The notes: generated by a model from the sequence alone, not told the origin. DNA of 64,000 nucleotides from Nocardia vinacea (GCF_035920345.1 NZ_CP109149.1:3224001-3288000), one strand, 5' to 3'; positions 10,479 through 19,747 are shown, numbered from the stretch's first letter. Program-made: numbers and translations.

Positions 10479-11447
10479 TCACTTCGAGGGCAGTGACCGC
10501 ATCCACCACCACTGCTTGAACCGGGCGATCGGTCCCCCCTCGCTACCCGCTCGCGGGCGCAGCGCCAGCACGAGTACCCCGGCCGTGACAATGCCGGCCA
10601 GGTTCACGGCGAGCTGCCCCGCCGACATGAACGCGACATGCCACTCCCCCAGAGTCGCCGCGATCACCGCGAATCCGGCCGCGGGGACGGTGGTGACCGA
10701 GATGAACACACCGACCAGTGCCGCCGATTTCGCGGTCACCACCGCCAGCATGCCCGCCGCACCCGCCAGCAGCGCGACCACCAGTGAGAACGGCCCGACC
10801 TCATAGATGAAGTCGACATTCTCGATGGCTTCCACCCCGGTCAGCGTGATCCAGCCGAACTGCTCCCACAGCAAGGTCGCCAACAGCGTGATGACCATCG
10901 CCACGGGAAATGCCACCAGCAGCGCGACAGCCGACTTGCGAGCAAGCAGGAAATCGCGGCGCCACAGCCCCACCGAAAAGGCTGCCAGCGGCCCGAATTC
11001 CGGCCCGACCACCATCGCGCCGACGATCGTCACCGATGAGTCGGTGGCCACGCCGACGGCCGCGAGCAGGCAGGCGATGGTGAGGAAGGCGACGAAGGTC
11101 AGTGTCAGCGAGGACTCCTCATGAGTCTGGGCGAGCAGTTCCTCCCACACCACGGCATCGGTCGGATCGCCCGGAGCCTTCTCGACCGCCCGCTCACCCG
11201 CATCAGAGATCACCGTCTCGACGGGGCCGAGCGTGATGCCGCCGGTGTGTTTGATGCCGAGCGTGGTCAGATCGGCGAGCACATCATTGGCGGCCTCACG
11301 CGCGACATCGGCCTGGATCAGATCACCGACGGGCTCGACGGCGACACCGCGCGCCAGCGTCACATGCGTGACGCCCGGGTCGGCACTCAGCACCGCCATC
11401 ACCTTGTCGGTGCGTTCGGGCGGGCTGATCATGCGCAAGTGCAGCAA
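10479..11447 (-). CDS. DUF389 integral membrane protein
   Basis: 322 residues with a soluble N-terminal domain (about 1-110: LHLRMISPPERTDKVMAVL, then GVTHVTLARG) followed by five or six membrane helices (LTLTFVAFLTIACLLAAVGV, VGAMVVGPEFGPLAAFSVGL, VALLVAFPVAMVITLLATLLW and others). The GAMVVGPEFGPL loop is characteristic of DUF389. Function is unknown; transport has been suggested for the family. The TTG at 11447 was chosen because GAGGGG lies about 6 bases upstream and homologs begin with a LHLR-like strand; an ATG at 11483 lacks a ribosome binding site. Single gene. Confidence 0.88.
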   Translation of the reverse strand: MLHLRMISPPERTDKVMAVLSADPGVTHVTLARGVAVEPVGDLIQADVAREAANDVLADLTTLGIKHTGGITLGPVETVISDAGERAVEKAPGDPTDAVVWEELLAQTHEESSLTLTFVAFLTIACLLAAVGVATDSSVTIVGAMVVGPEFGPLAAFSVGLWRRDFLLARKSAVALLVAFPVAMVITLLATLLWEQFGWITLTGVEAIENVDFIYEVGPFSLVVALLAGAAGMLAVVTAKSAALVGVFISVTTVPAAGFAVIAATLGEWHVAFMSAGQLAVNLAGIVTAGVLVLALRPRAGSEGGPIARFKQWWWMRSLPSK

Positions 11448-11616
11448 CGGGACCCCTCGTGGTCGGCGTCGATGCGACAGCATCGACGATATTGACCAAA
11501 AAGTACCGTTCAGGCGACCGCCTCGCTATCCCGCAAGACCGACCCGCACCGTATTCGTCATGCCGACCGATGACGGTCGAAAGTGGGTCCGACCGCGTCC
11601 GCCGCGAACGTCCGGC

Positions 11617-13413
11617 CTACTCGGCGGCGCCCTTCGCGTCGCCGTCGTCCTTCTTCTCGGGCTTGAAGTCCAGGCCCGCTTCCTTGCGCTGCTGCGCGGT
11701 GATCGGCGCGGGCGCATCGGTCAGCGGATCCACACCGCCACCCGTCTTCGGGAAGGCGATGACCTCACGGATCGAATCCATCCCGGCCAGCAGCGCGGTG
11801 ATCCGGTCCCAGCCGAAGGCGATACCGCCGTGTGGCGGGGCGCCGTAGGAGAACGCGTCGAGCAGGAAGCCGAACTTCTCCTGCGCCTCGTCGTGCCCGA
11901 TGCCCATCACGTTGAAGACGCGCTCCTGCACATCGCGACGATGGATACGGATGCTGCCGCCGCCGATCTCGTTGCCGTTGCAGACGATGTCGTAGGCGTA
12001 GGCCAGGGCCGAGCCCGGGTCGGTGTCGAAGGTGTCGAGCGACTCCGGCTTGGGTGAGGTGAACGCATGGTGCACCGCGGTCCATGCCGAATGACCAAGT
12101 GCCACATCGCCACTCGCGGTCGCCTCGGCGGCGGGTTCGAACATCGGCGCATCCACGATCCACACGAACGCCCACGCGTTCTCATCGATCAGACCGCATT
12201 TGCGCGCGACCTCGCCCCGCGCCGCACCGAGCAGCGCGCGCTGCGCCTTGGCCGGGCCCGCGGCGAAGAACACACAGTCACCCGGTACCGCGCCGACATG
12301 CTTCGCCAGGCCCTCGCGCTCGGATTCGCTGAGGTTCTTGGCGACCGGACCGCCGAGCGTGCCGTCCTCCTGCACCAGCACATACGCCAGCCCCTTGGCG
12401 CCGCGCTGCTTGGCCCAGTCCTGCCAGGCGTCGAGCTGACGCCGCGGCTGGCTCGCGCCACCTGGCATCACGACCGCGCCCACGTACTCCGCCTGGAACA
12501 CCCGGAACGGGGTCTCCTTGAAATATTCGGTGCATTCGGTGATCTCGACACCGAAGCGCAGGTCCGGCTTATCGCTACCGAAGCGACGCATCGCCTCCGC
12601 GTAGGTCATATGCGGAATCGGGAACGGGATCTCGTAGCCGACCAGTTTCCACAGCGCTTCCAGGATTTCCTCGGCGACCAGGATCACGTCCTCCTGGCGC
12701 ACGAAGCTCATCTCGAGGTCGAGCTGGGTGAATTCGGGCTGGCGATCGGCGCGGAAGTCCTCGTCGCGGTAGCAGCGCGCGATCTGGTAGTACCGCTCGA
12801 TACCGGCGACCATCAGCAGCTGCTTGAACAGCTGCGGGCTCTGCGGCAGCGCATAGAAGCTGCCCGGCTGCAGACGCGCGGGCACCAGGAAGTCGCGGGC
12901 GCCCTCGGGCGTCGACCGGGTCATCGTCGGGGTTTCGACCTCGATGAATTCATGACGAGCCAGAACCGTGCGGGCGGCCGCGTTGACCTTCGAGCGCAGC
13001 CGGATGGCCTTACCCGGCGCCTCGCGGCGCAGGTCGAGATAGCGGTACTTGAGGCGGGCCTCGTCACCGGGCTGCTCGTCGAGCTGGAACGGCAGCGGCG
13101 CACTCTCGTTGAGCACCTCGAGCTCGGTGACGTTGACCTCGATGGAACCGGTCGGCAGCTCCGGGTTCTCGTTGCCGTCGGGCCGCTGCTCGACCACACC
13201 GGTGACCTGCACGCAGAATTCGGCGCGCAGTTTGTGCGCCTGCGCCGCGGGCTCGCCCTCGCGGAACACCGCCTGCGCCACACCCGACGCATCGCGCAGA
13301 TCGATGAAGATCACGCCACCGTGGTCACGACGCCGGGCCACCCAGCCGGTGAGGGTGACGGTCTGACCGGCGTGCTCGCTTCGCAGCGAACCAGCCAAGT
13401 GGGTGCGCAGCAC
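11617..13413 (-). CDS. aspS: Aspartate--tRNA ligase
   Basis: 598-residue bacterial-type class II synthetase. Domains in order: OB-fold anticodon-binding domain ([19 protein letters not shown]), catalytic core with [14 protein letters not shown] and motif 2 ([20 protein letters not shown]), the inserted GAD domain characteristic of bacterial AspRS, and motif 3 ([15 protein letters not shown]). The GTG at 13413 (VLRTHLAG) has AAAGGA 5 bases upstream and matches the family N-terminus; the frame extends to 13482 without similarity. Single-gene unit on the minus strand. Confidence 0.96.
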   Translation of the reverse strand: MLRTHLAGSLRSEHAGQTVTLTGWVARRRDHGGVIFIDLRDASGVAQAVFREGEPAAQAHKLRAEFCVQVTGVVEQRPDGNENPELPTGSIEVNVTELEVLNESAPLPFQLDEQPGDEARLKYRYLDLRREAPGKAIRLRSKVNAAARTVLARHEFIEVETPTMTRSTPEGARDFLVPARLQPGSFYALPQSPQLFKQLLMVAGIERYYQIARCYRDEDFRADRQPEFTQLDLEMSFVRQEDVILVAEEILEALWKLVGYEIPFPIPHMTYAEAMRRFGSDKPDLRFGVEITECTEYFKETPFRVFQAEYVGAVVMPGGASQPRRQLDAWQDWAKQRGAKGLAYVLVQEDGTLGGPVAKNLSESEREGLAKHVGAVPGDCVFFAAGPAKAQRALLGAARGEVARKCGLIDENAWAFVWIVDAPMFEPAAEATASGDVALGHSAWTAVHHAFTSPKPESLDTFDTDPGSALAYAYDIVCNGNEIGGGSIRIHRRDVQERVFNVMGIGHDEAQEKFGFLLDAFSYGAPPHGGIAFGWDRITALLAGMDSIREVIAFPKTGGGVDPLTDAPAPITAQQRKEAGLDFKPEKKDDGDAKGAAE

Positions 13414-13613
13414 GGGATTCCTTTCGACGAATGTGACACCGGCAGGGCGATCCGGTGCGGTTGCCATCGTAGTGAGACACATATCCCGAGAGGAAACCGA
13501 TATCGCCGCCCCGCGTGCGAAGCTGTAGACATCAGGTCATCGGTCCGCAGGTTTGGGCCGAAACCGGGCAGTACCGCACACGTTCCCACCAGGGTGCGAG
13601 TCTTACGAGCGCC

Positions 13614-13708
13614 GTTCGCGGCGCGTCTCGCATCCGAGTGGCCGAAGCGCAGCGCCGCAGGCGCGAGTCTCGGCCGCTCGGGATGCGAGACAACAGGGGG
13701 CCGCGAAC
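13614..13708. repeat. Long imperfect inverted repeat
   Basis: Left arm 13614-13643, right arm 13672-13708. The core GTCTCGCATCC (13625-13635) pairs perfectly with GGATGCGAGAC (13681-13691); flanking GAGTGGCC/GGCCGCTC and outer GTTCGCGGC/GCCGCGAAC also pair. The loop contains GCGCCGCAGGCGC, which recurs just beyond the right arm. It lies between aspS and the metallopeptidase gene and ends about 45 bases before that start codon. It may be a small repetitive extragenic palindrome or an RNA structure in the leader. Confidence 0.7.
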
Positions 13709-13754
13709 ACGCGGCGCCGCAGGCGCCGCAAATCCAACACAGAAAGCGAAGCAG

Positions 13755-14678
13755 ATGACCTTCAACGAAGGCCTCCAGATCGACCCGGATCGGGCTTCAT
13801 CCGGCGGCGGACCCGGGATGGGCGGCAAGCTCGCTCTCGGCGGTGGTGCCGGGGGTCTCATCCTGCTGGTAGTCGGCCTGTTGCTCGGTGGGGATCCCGG
13901 TTCGCTGCTCGGACAGTTGAACGGCAGCGAGAGCAGCACTGTGCAGCCCGGCACCGCGGGCACGCCCGCGCACTGCAAGACCGGCGCGGACGCCAATAAG
14001 TACGTCGACTGCCGGGTGGTGCTCACCGCCCAGAGCCTCGACGCGGTGTGGGCGGCACAGCTGCCACAGCAGACCGGCAAGAAGTATTCGAAGCCGAAAT
14101 TGGTGTTGTTCTCCGGCGCGGTCTCGACCGGTTGTGGCAATGCGACCAGCGCGGTCGGCCCGTTCTACTGCCCCTCCGACCGGACCGCCTACTTCGACAC
14201 CGCCTTCTTCCAGGAACTGGTCGACCGCTTCGGTTCCAGCGGCGGCCCGCTCGCCCAGGAGTACGTGGTGGCGCACGAGGTCGGCCACCACATCCAGAAT
14301 CTGCTCGGCGATATCGGTCGGGCCCAACAGGATCCGCGCGGACCGGAATCCGGCGCGGTGCGCACCGAACTACAGGCCGACTGCTACGCGGGCATCTGGG
14401 CCCACTTCGCCGACAAGCAGCCCGCCCCCGGCACCGATCAACCGTTCCTGAAAGCCCTGTCCGACAACGATATCCGTGACGCCCTCTCTGCCGCGTCCGC
14501 CGTCGGCGACGACCGGATACAGCGTGCCGCCCAGGGGCGCGTCAACCCGGAGGCCTGGACCCACGGGTCCTCGGACCAACGGCAGAAATGGTTTCTCACC
14601 GGCTACAAAATCGGTCAGGTCCAAGCATGCGACACGTACTCGGCCGCCGACCTGAACAACCCGTCGGCCTTACGCTGA
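13755..14678 (+). CDS. YpfJ/KPN_02809-type neutral zinc metallopeptidase, membrane anchored
   Basis: 307 residues: a short cytoplasmic tail, a Gly-rich stretch and one membrane helix (about 30-46), then an extracellular zincin domain. The zinc-binding HExxH is AHEVGHH (His174, Glu175, His178) and TELQADCYAGIWAH supplies the downstream acidic ligand and the family signature. Several paired cysteines fit an exported domain. Substrate unknown. The start is the ATG at 13755 (MTFNEGLQIDPDR); upstream reading is the inverted-repeat region. Mycobacteria have a similar gene next to aspS (Rv2575). Confidence 0.88.
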   Translation: MTFNEGLQIDPDRASSGGGPGMGGKLALGGGAGGLILLVVGLLLGGDPGSLLGQLNGSESSTVQPGTAGTPAHCKTGADANKYVDCRVVLTAQSLDAVWAAQLPQQTGKKYSKPKLVLFSGAVSTGCGNATSAVGPFYCPSDRTAYFDTAFFQELVDRFGSSGGPLAQEYVVAHEVGHHIQNLLGDIGRAQQDPRGPESGAVRTELQADCYAGIWAHFADKQPAPGTDQPFLKALSDNDIRDALSAASAVGDDRIQRAAQGRVNPEAWTHGSSDQRQKWFLTGYKIGQVQACDTYSAADLNNPSALR

Positions 14679-14741
14679 TCGCCGACGGATGGTCGATAAT
14701 CGATGCCAGTTGGACTGTGGCACAGCGTAGATAGGGATTTC

Positions 14742-15263
14742 ATGCGGATAACAAAGTCGGCACTGCTGTTTCTCGTCGTAGCGCTTGCGGGTAGCTGGGG
14801 TGTCGCCTCCGCCGAACCCGCTGCCGACGCACCACAACCGCCCGCCACGGCACTGCTGACACTCACCACCATCCCGAGCGGTTGGTCCGAACGGGTCGAC
14901 CTGCGCCCGTTGCTGCAGATCTACGCCGACGGCCATGCGGTCCAACAGCCCGACGCCGCATCCACCACTCGCGCCGCCGACACCCCGCCGCAGCGGCTCA
15001 CCGGCACCATCCCCACCGACGTGCTGAATGCCGCACTTGCGGAAACCAAATCACTCGCCGCCCTCGACCTCGGCATGCCCAGCGCCACCGACCAGGGCAC
15101 CCAGATCATCGACCTCATGCCTACACCGCCCGACCAGGACGTCCATATCCTCATGTACGCCCCCGACGCGACCGAGAACCTCTCCTCCGACCAACAAGCC
15201 AACCGCAAACGCTTCACCGACCTCTATCGCAAACTCATCGACGCCTTCACCCGAGACCACTGA
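14742..15263 (+). CDS. Secreted protein of unknown function
   Basis: 173 residues with a clear Sec signal peptide (MRITKSALLFLVVALAGSWG, then VASAEPAADA with cleavage after ASA). The mature part reads LTTIPSGWSERVDLRPLLQIYADG, LTGTIPTDVLNAALAETKSLAALDLG and a C-terminal FTDLYRKLIDAF helix. I do not recognise the family. It follows the metallopeptidase gene by 63 bases on the same strand and may be co-transcribed. Start: ATG at 14742, since the upstream in-frame ATG at 14703 would put 13 residues before the signal. Confidence 0.8.
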   Translation: MRITKSALLFLVVALAGSWGVASAEPAADAPQPPATALLTLTTIPSGWSERVDLRPLLQIYADGHAVQQPDAASTTRAADTPPQRLTGTIPTDVLNAALAETKSLAALDLGMPSATDQGTQIIDLMPTPPDQDVHILMYAPDATENLSSDQQANRKRFTDLYRKLIDAFTRDH

Positions 15264-15375
15264 GCCGGTTGCCGACCTCGGTAGCGATGGCCACGAGGAA
15301 CGTTGCGCGCTTCGGTATCCGCCAGGCCTGAGGTACCGCAACACCGTTCGGACGTATGCACAGCTAGAACGCCGA

Positions 15376-15403
15376 TGCCCCCACTCGAAATCGAGCGGGG
15401 GCA
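15376..15403. terminator. Hairpin terminator between convergent genes
   Basis: A 12-base stem (TGCCCCCACTCG with CGAGCGGGGGCA, one mismatch) and an AAAT loop, placed between the secreted-protein gene (ends 15263) and the EspA-like gene (ends 15422), which face each other. A short T-rich CTTT lies about 10 bases after the plus-strand side. Confidence 0.75.
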
Positions 15404-15421
15404 TTGCGGAACTCTTTCGGA

Positions 15422-17038
15422 CTAGAACTGGTCCTGTTCGTAGTCCGAGCTGACCAATTCATCCGGGTGGGTCGCGCCGATTACGTCCGGGGTGGACTCA
15501 CCGAGTGGCCCGGTGAGGTCATCGTTGCCGGTGCGGCTCTGGTACGGGTCCACATTGCGCGTGTGCTCGTCGTCGTTGCCGCCGCGTTGGCCGGTGGCAC
15601 CGGGGCTGCCGCCCATGAAGGAACTCCCCGAGCTCGCCGCGCTGGTCGACGTACCCGTGCCCAAGGATGTGCCGGACAGGCCCGAGACCCGGCTGATGGG
15701 TGACACGGTGCTGCCCGGCGTGCCGGTCACCTTCTGCGTCGACGGCGAGCCCGACGTGCTCGGCGAACCGGAACGGCTTCCGACGCCGCTCATGCCCGAG
15801 ATCCCCGAGGTAGTGTGCCCGGCATTGGTCGATGCCGCCGTGGTAGACGTGCTCGGCGACCCGGAGGTGCTGGAACCGTCCAACAGGCCGGCGGCATTGG
15901 TCGACGCATCCTGCGCGACCGACTGCGCCTGTTCCATGATCGGCTCGCCGATGTTCTGCATGACCGCCTGCGCGACCTCCTGCGGCGCGGGCAGACCGCT
16001 GGTCCCGAGGAGCTGGTTGACCACACCGGTCAGCTCGGCGGTCTTCCCAGCCAGGTCACCGCGGGTGGCATTGGCTACCGCGACGGCCGATCCGAGATGT
16101 TCGGTCGCGGTCGCAATGAGCGCGGCCTGACCGGGCGGCGTCAGCGCCACCGGCACGAGTGCGGTTGCCTGCGTGGCGAATTCGCTCGCGATACCCAACA
16201 GCTGCGCATTGCCCTGCTGCACCACCGCGGCGGCCCGCTGGGTGAGTTCGGAGATATCGATACCGCGCTGACTGGTGTCCTGCCCCTGGGTCTGCGCGGT
16301 GTTGCTGGCGGCCTGCGCCTCGCGGGACGACTGGCCCTGCCACAGCTGCTCGACGGTCTGCAGACCACCCTTGCCGACCGATACCGCGGCCTCGATGATC
16401 TTGGATGACTGACTGAGAATCGCGGTCGGGTCGAAGGCTCCGATGACGCCGGTGCCGAAGCTGTTGAGCAGCTCCAGGATCGGCTGGAACAGCGTGTCGA
16501 TTCCGGGAATCCCGGGAATCGATAGCCCCTGCATCAGCGCCGCGACCGGATCAGACGGAATATTCGTCGCCGCTGCGGCCGCCGCCGCTCCCTGGTTGCT
16601 CGCCCCGCCGAGCGCACTGCTCACCGCACTCTGTGCCTGTTGCGCCGCGCTCTGCGCCGCCTGCACCACCGGCGCCGCCGCATGGCTGATCGCGGTCTGC
16701 GCATCGGTAAGCGCCTGCGACACATCGGGCGGCACCACACCGGACAGAATCGCGCTCGCGTCGGGGGTCGAATTCCCGTTGAGCCCCGGCATACTCGCTG
16801 GCATGGTCCCCAGCTGCGGCGAATCCTCGGTGATCTTGCGCGCGAGTACGAATTCGGGCGCCTCGATCGGCGGCAGATCCGCCGGCAACTGCGGCAGCGA
16901 CAGATCGCTCAATCCCTGCGACACGTTCTGCAGTGTGTCGACGGCGGTGTTCTGCGTCGCGATCACGGCCTCTTCGATCGCCACGCTCTGCTGATCAGGT
17001 GCGATCACGCCGGTCGCGCCGGTATCCATCGGTCTCAT
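15422..17038 (-). CDS. EspA-like type VII secretion-associated protein
   Basis: 538 residues, Ala/Gln/Ser-rich and mostly helical, with no signal peptide or charged core. The N-terminal third has helical stretches (VAIEEAVIATQNTAVDTLQ), the middle is Ala-rich with LSIPGIPGIDTLFQPILELL, and the last 170 residues are a Ser/Thr/Gly-rich low-complexity tail (SGSPSTSTT-type repeats) ending DELVSSDYEQDQF. Its ATG overlaps the stop of the 109-residue gene upstream by 4 bases. A small EspC-type protein followed by a large helical partner recalls espC/espA-type substrate pairs of ESX systems. EspA homology itself is inferred from organisation, not recognised motif by motif. Confidence 0.55.
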   Translation of the reverse strand: MRPMDTGATGVIAPDQQSVAIEEAVIATQNTAVDTLQNVSQGLSDLSLPQLPADLPPIEAPEFVLARKITEDSPQLGTMPASMPGLNGNSTPDASAILSGVVPPDVSQALTDAQTAISHAAAPVVQAAQSAAQQAQSAVSSALGGASNQGAAAAAAATNIPSDPVAALMQGLSIPGIPGIDTLFQPILELLNSFGTGVIGAFDPTAILSQSSKIIEAAVSVGKGGLQTVEQLWQGQSSREAQAASNTAQTQGQDTSQRGIDISELTQRAAAVVQQGNAQLLGIASEFATQATALVPVALTPPGQAALIATATEHLGSAVAVANATRGDLAGKTAELTGVVNQLLGTSGLPAPQEVAQAVMQNIGEPIMEQAQSVAQDASTNAAGLLDGSSTSGSPSTSTTAASTNAGHTTSGISGMSGVGSRSGSPSTSGSPSTQKVTGTPGSTVSPISRVSGLSGTSLGTGTSTSAASSGSSFMGGSPGATGQRGGNDDEHTRNVDPYQSRTGNDDLTGPLGESTPDVIGATHPDELVSSDYEQDQF

Positions 17039-17364
17039 GCCCCGCCTCCGACCTGGTCGGCGATCGCGTTCAGTACGCCCGCGTTGCCGAAGTCGGTGGT
17101 GTCGAACGCGCTGGCCGCGGTGAACGCGGACTTCGAGAGCTTGTCGTATTTGGCCGACAGATCATTGATGTCCTTGGCCTGCAACACCTGTGCCGCTGCG
17201 AACGCCACCAGATAATCGGCGCCGATCAGGCCGAATACCGGCGTGAGCGCCGCAACGTTCTGCACGGCATCGAAATTGCCCGCTCCCGCGATCTCGCCGG
17301 CGACCCCGGCATTGGTCGCCGCGAATGCTCGGACCGCATCGGTCTCCACCGAGAGATCAGCCAT
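17035..17364 (-). CDS. EspC-like (DUF2580-type) secreted helical protein
   Basis: 109 residues, helical hairpin size and composition (LSVETDAVRAFAATNAGVAG, LTPVFGLIGADYLVAFAAAQ, LSAKYDKLSKSAFTAASAFD), like WXG100-related EspC/DUF2580 proteins exported by type VII secretion. Near the C-terminus FDTTD could act as a variant of the YxxxD/E export signal, with Phe for Tyr. No signal peptide. First gene of a two-gene operon, ATG at 17364. No ESX core genes are in the window, so export would rely on a locus elsewhere. Confidence 0.65.
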   Translation of the reverse strand: MADLSVETDAVRAFAATNAGVAGEIAGAGNFDAVQNVAALTPVFGLIGADYLVAFAAAQVLQAKDINDLSAKYDKLSKSAFTAASAFDTTDFGNAGVLNAIADQVGGGA

Positions 17365-17584
17365 CGAGTTGCACCCCCCAAATCGTCGTGAACTGTAGTT
17401 CCGTGTTCATAGCGTCGATCAACATCTACTCCCTGCCCGCACCGGCAGCTCGGCTGCGATCGGACCCCTGCGCAGCTGCGAGTCGGTACCGGCGCCGCTG
17501 CGGTTGCGCTCAATATAGCGGACCCCACCGGCAAGTTTCGAGCCCAACGCGACCACCGGAAAGGAACTGGAACAGGTTGCAAAT

Positions 17585-17598
17585 TAGAACAAGTTCTA
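17585..17598. promoter_or_regulatory. KstR-type palindromic operator
   Basis: TAGAACAAGTTCTA is a perfect 14-base palindrome, 13 bases upstream of the SDR start codon. It fits the KstR consensus TNNAACNNGTTNNA known from the sterol regulon of mycobacteria and rhodococci. A possible -10 (TATATT, 17597-17602) overlaps its right half, so a bound repressor would block the promoter. Another TetR-type regulator with a similar half-site is possible. Confidence 0.5.
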
Positions 17599-17611
17599 TA
17601 TTCTCGATCGC

Positions 17612-18616
17612 ATGAAGGTCGCAGTGACCGGCGCAGCCGGCTACCTTGGCACGAATCTGCTCAGCCTGCTGGTCGAACGAGGACACGAGGTCACAGCAAT
17701 CGATCGCGTCGTTCCGGAGCAGCGGACGGACCCGAACGTCACCTGGGTCTCCGGCAATGTGCTCGACCCCGAATCCATGCGCACCGTGCTCGCCGGCGCG
17801 GAGATCGTCTACCACCTCGTCGCCGTGATCACCCTTGCCGAGCAGCACGACCTGGCATGGAAGGTCAATACCGAGGGTGTGCGCGTCGTCGCCGAGGCGG
17901 CCTTGGATCTGGGCGTGCGTCGCATGGTGCACGCGAGCTCCATTCACGCCTTCAACCAGTACACCTGCGGCGGCCGCATCGATGAGACCTCGGTGCGTTC
18001 GACCGATCCCAGCCTGCCCGTCTACGACCGCTCCAAATGGGCGGGCGAAATCGAACTGCGCAAGGTGATCGAACAGGGACTGGACGCGGTGATCTGCAAT
18101 CCCACCGGCGTCTTCGGCCCGCTCGACTACAGCACGCCGCTGTCCAGGATCAACCGCACCCTCAAAGACGCCGCCCGCGGGCGGGTACCCGCGATGATCG
18201 GCGGCGGCTTCGATCTGGTCGACGTCCGCGACGTCGCGAAGGGCCTGATCCTGGCCGGCGAGCGAGGCCGGACCGGCGAGAACTACCTGCTCGGCGGTTC
18301 CATGATCTCCATGCTCGACCTGTGTCGCACCGCGGCGGAGTGCGGTGGCAAGAAGGGACCGAAGTTCTCCATCTCGCCCAAGGTCGTCAACGGCTTGATT
18401 CCGGTGCTCGAACCGATCGGCAAACTGTTCAAGACCGATATCGTGTCGAAGGCCGCACTCGGCGCGCTCGTCTCCGCCCCGATCGTCGACCACGGCAAAG
18501 CGGAGCGCGAAATCGGTTATCAACCGAGGGCCATCGATGAGACCGTGCGCGATCTGGTGAGCTTCTTCACCGATCCGAAGCAGCTCACCACGCCCGACGC
18601 CCGACAGATCGCTTGA
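17612..18616 (+). CDS. NAD-dependent epimerase/dehydratase-type SDR
   Basis: 334 residues, extended short-chain dehydrogenase. Rossmann motif VAVTGAAGYLGTN at the N-terminus (GxxGxxG), Asp after strand 2 (TAIDRV) suggesting NAD(H), NVLDPES, catalytic Ser in HASSIHAFN and the YxxxK pair in VYDRSKWAGE, then NPTGVFGPLDY. It resembles the dihydroflavonol-reductase/3-beta-hydroxysteroid dehydrogenase branch; the substrate is not shown by the sequence. The KstR-like operator in its promoter would fit a sterol or lipid substrate. ATG at 17612; the gene ends 31 bases before the radical SAM gene. Confidence 0.85.
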   Translation: MKVAVTGAAGYLGTNLLSLLVERGHEVTAIDRVVPEQRTDPNVTWVSGNVLDPESMRTVLAGAEIVYHLVAVITLAEQHDLAWKVNTEGVRVVAEAALDLGVRRMVHASSIHAFNQYTCGGRIDETSVRSTDPSLPVYDRSKWAGEIELRKVIEQGLDAVICNPTGVFGPLDYSTPLSRINRTLKDAARGRVPAMIGGGFDLVDVRDVAKGLILAGERGRTGENYLLGGSMISMLDLCRTAAECGGKKGPKFSISPKVVNGLIPVLEPIGKLFKTDIVSKAALGALVSAPIVDHGKAEREIGYQPRAIDETVRDLVSFFTDPKQLTTPDARQIA

Positions 18617-18623
18617 CACTCTT

Positions 18624-18639
18624 TAGAACACATGTTCGA
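18624..18639. promoter_or_regulatory. LexA (SOS) box
   Basis: TAGAACACATGTTCGA differs at one position from the mycobacterial-type SOS box TCGAAC-N4-GTTCGA. It lies 8 bases before the GTG of the radical SAM gene, and a TTGACA (18613-18618) that overlaps the SDR stop codon is a fitting -35. Damage-inducible expression of the downstream gene is inferred. Confidence 0.68.
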
Positions 18640-18647
18640 CTGACGGG

Positions 18648-19664
18648 GTGCGGTGGCAAAGCCAAACCCTGGATGCCGACGATGGCGCCCTGCCCGGTCT
18701 CGACCGGGCGGGTTTCGTGCGCACCGTACAGACTCCCGAATTCGAGGGCATCACGTTCCACGAGGTGCTGTGCAAGAGCGCACTGAACAAGATGCCTGAG
18801 GCGTCGAATCTGCCGTTCCATTGGACAATCAATCCGATGCGCGGCTGTTCACATGCCTGCCGCTACTGTTTCGCGCGTCCCACGCACGAGTATCTGGACC
18901 TGGACGCGGGCCGGGATTTCGATTCGCAGATCGTGGTGAAGACCAATATCGCCGCGGTGCTACGCAAGGAACTCGGTCGGCGGTCCTGGCATCACGAACC
19001 GGTCGCGCTGGGCACAAATACCGATCCGTATCAACGGGCCGAGGGCCGATATCGGTTGATGCCCGGCATCATTCGCGCACTGACCGATTCCGGCACACCG
19101 TTCTCCATTCTCACCAAGGGCACGCTGCTGCGCCGGGATATGCCGCTGCTCACGGCGGCGGCGCGCAAGGTCCGGGTGAGCATCGCCGTCTCCATCGCGA
19201 TCCTGGATATGGATCTGCACCACAGCCTGGAATCGGGTACGCCATCGCCCAAGGCGCGGCTGGAGATGGTGCGGGCGCTGGCCGATGCCGGGTTCGAGGT
19301 GAATGTGATGGTCGCGCCGGTGATTCCATATCTCACCGACAGCCGCGCCCACCTGGACGCATTATTCGGTGCGATCGCCGAGGCCGGGGCGGTATCGGTG
19401 GTCGCATTCCCGATGCATCTGCGCGGCGCCACCCGTGGCTGGTTCCTGAGTTGGCTGGCCGAGGCGCATCCAGCGCTGGTGCGCCGCTATCGCCAGCTCT
19501 ATGGCCGCGGCGCCTATGTGACGCCGGAATATGCGTCCTGGCTACGCGAGCGGGCGCAACCACTGCTCCAGCAACACGGCCTCACCCGCGAGCACACCGC
19601 GGAGCCGCAGGCACAACCCCCGGCACCGCTACCCGACGACACGCAGCTGGCGCTCTTCGCGTAG
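18648..19664 (+). CDS. Radical SAM protein (SPL-like, Rv2578c-type)
   Basis: 338 residues. The radical SAM cluster-binding CxxxCxxC is RGCSHACRYCF (Cys67, Cys71, Cys74). Surrounding sequence (FHEVLCKSALNKMP, ARPTHEYLDLD, LGTNTDPYQRAEGRY, FSILTKGTLLRRDMPLL, HLRGATRGWFLSWL) matches the group often annotated Rv2578c-like, distantly related to spore photoproduct lyase. The true reaction is unknown; a DNA-damage role is suggested by the LexA box at 18624. The GTG start gives MRW, which fits the family, and leaves an almost leaderless transcript. The C-terminus is Pro/Ala-rich and ends DTQLALFA. Confidence 0.88.
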   Translation: MRWQSQTLDADDGALPGLDRAGFVRTVQTPEFEGITFHEVLCKSALNKMPEASNLPFHWTINPMRGCSHACRYCFARPTHEYLDLDAGRDFDSQIVVKTNIAAVLRKELGRRSWHHEPVALGTNTDPYQRAEGRYRLMPGIIRALTDSGTPFSILTKGTLLRRDMPLLTAAARKVRVSIAVSIAILDMDLHHSLESGTPSPKARLEMVRALADAGFEVNVMVAPVIPYLTDSRAHLDALFGAIAEAGAVSVVAFPMHLRGATRGWFLSWLAEAHPALVRRYRQLYGRGAYVTPEYASWLRERAQPLLQQHGLTREHTAEPQAQPPAPLPDDTQLALFA

Positions 19665-19747
19665 AGCATTTCACAAGCAATTCCCGCACACGGCGGAGTA
19701 GGTTGGCCAATGGCACCTCCCATCGGACGAGGAAGTGAAGCAGGCAT

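Noticed and set aside
12067..13758. 563-codon open frame on the plus strand
   Set aside because: Antisense to aspS; no recognisable domain and composition typical of a mirror frame.
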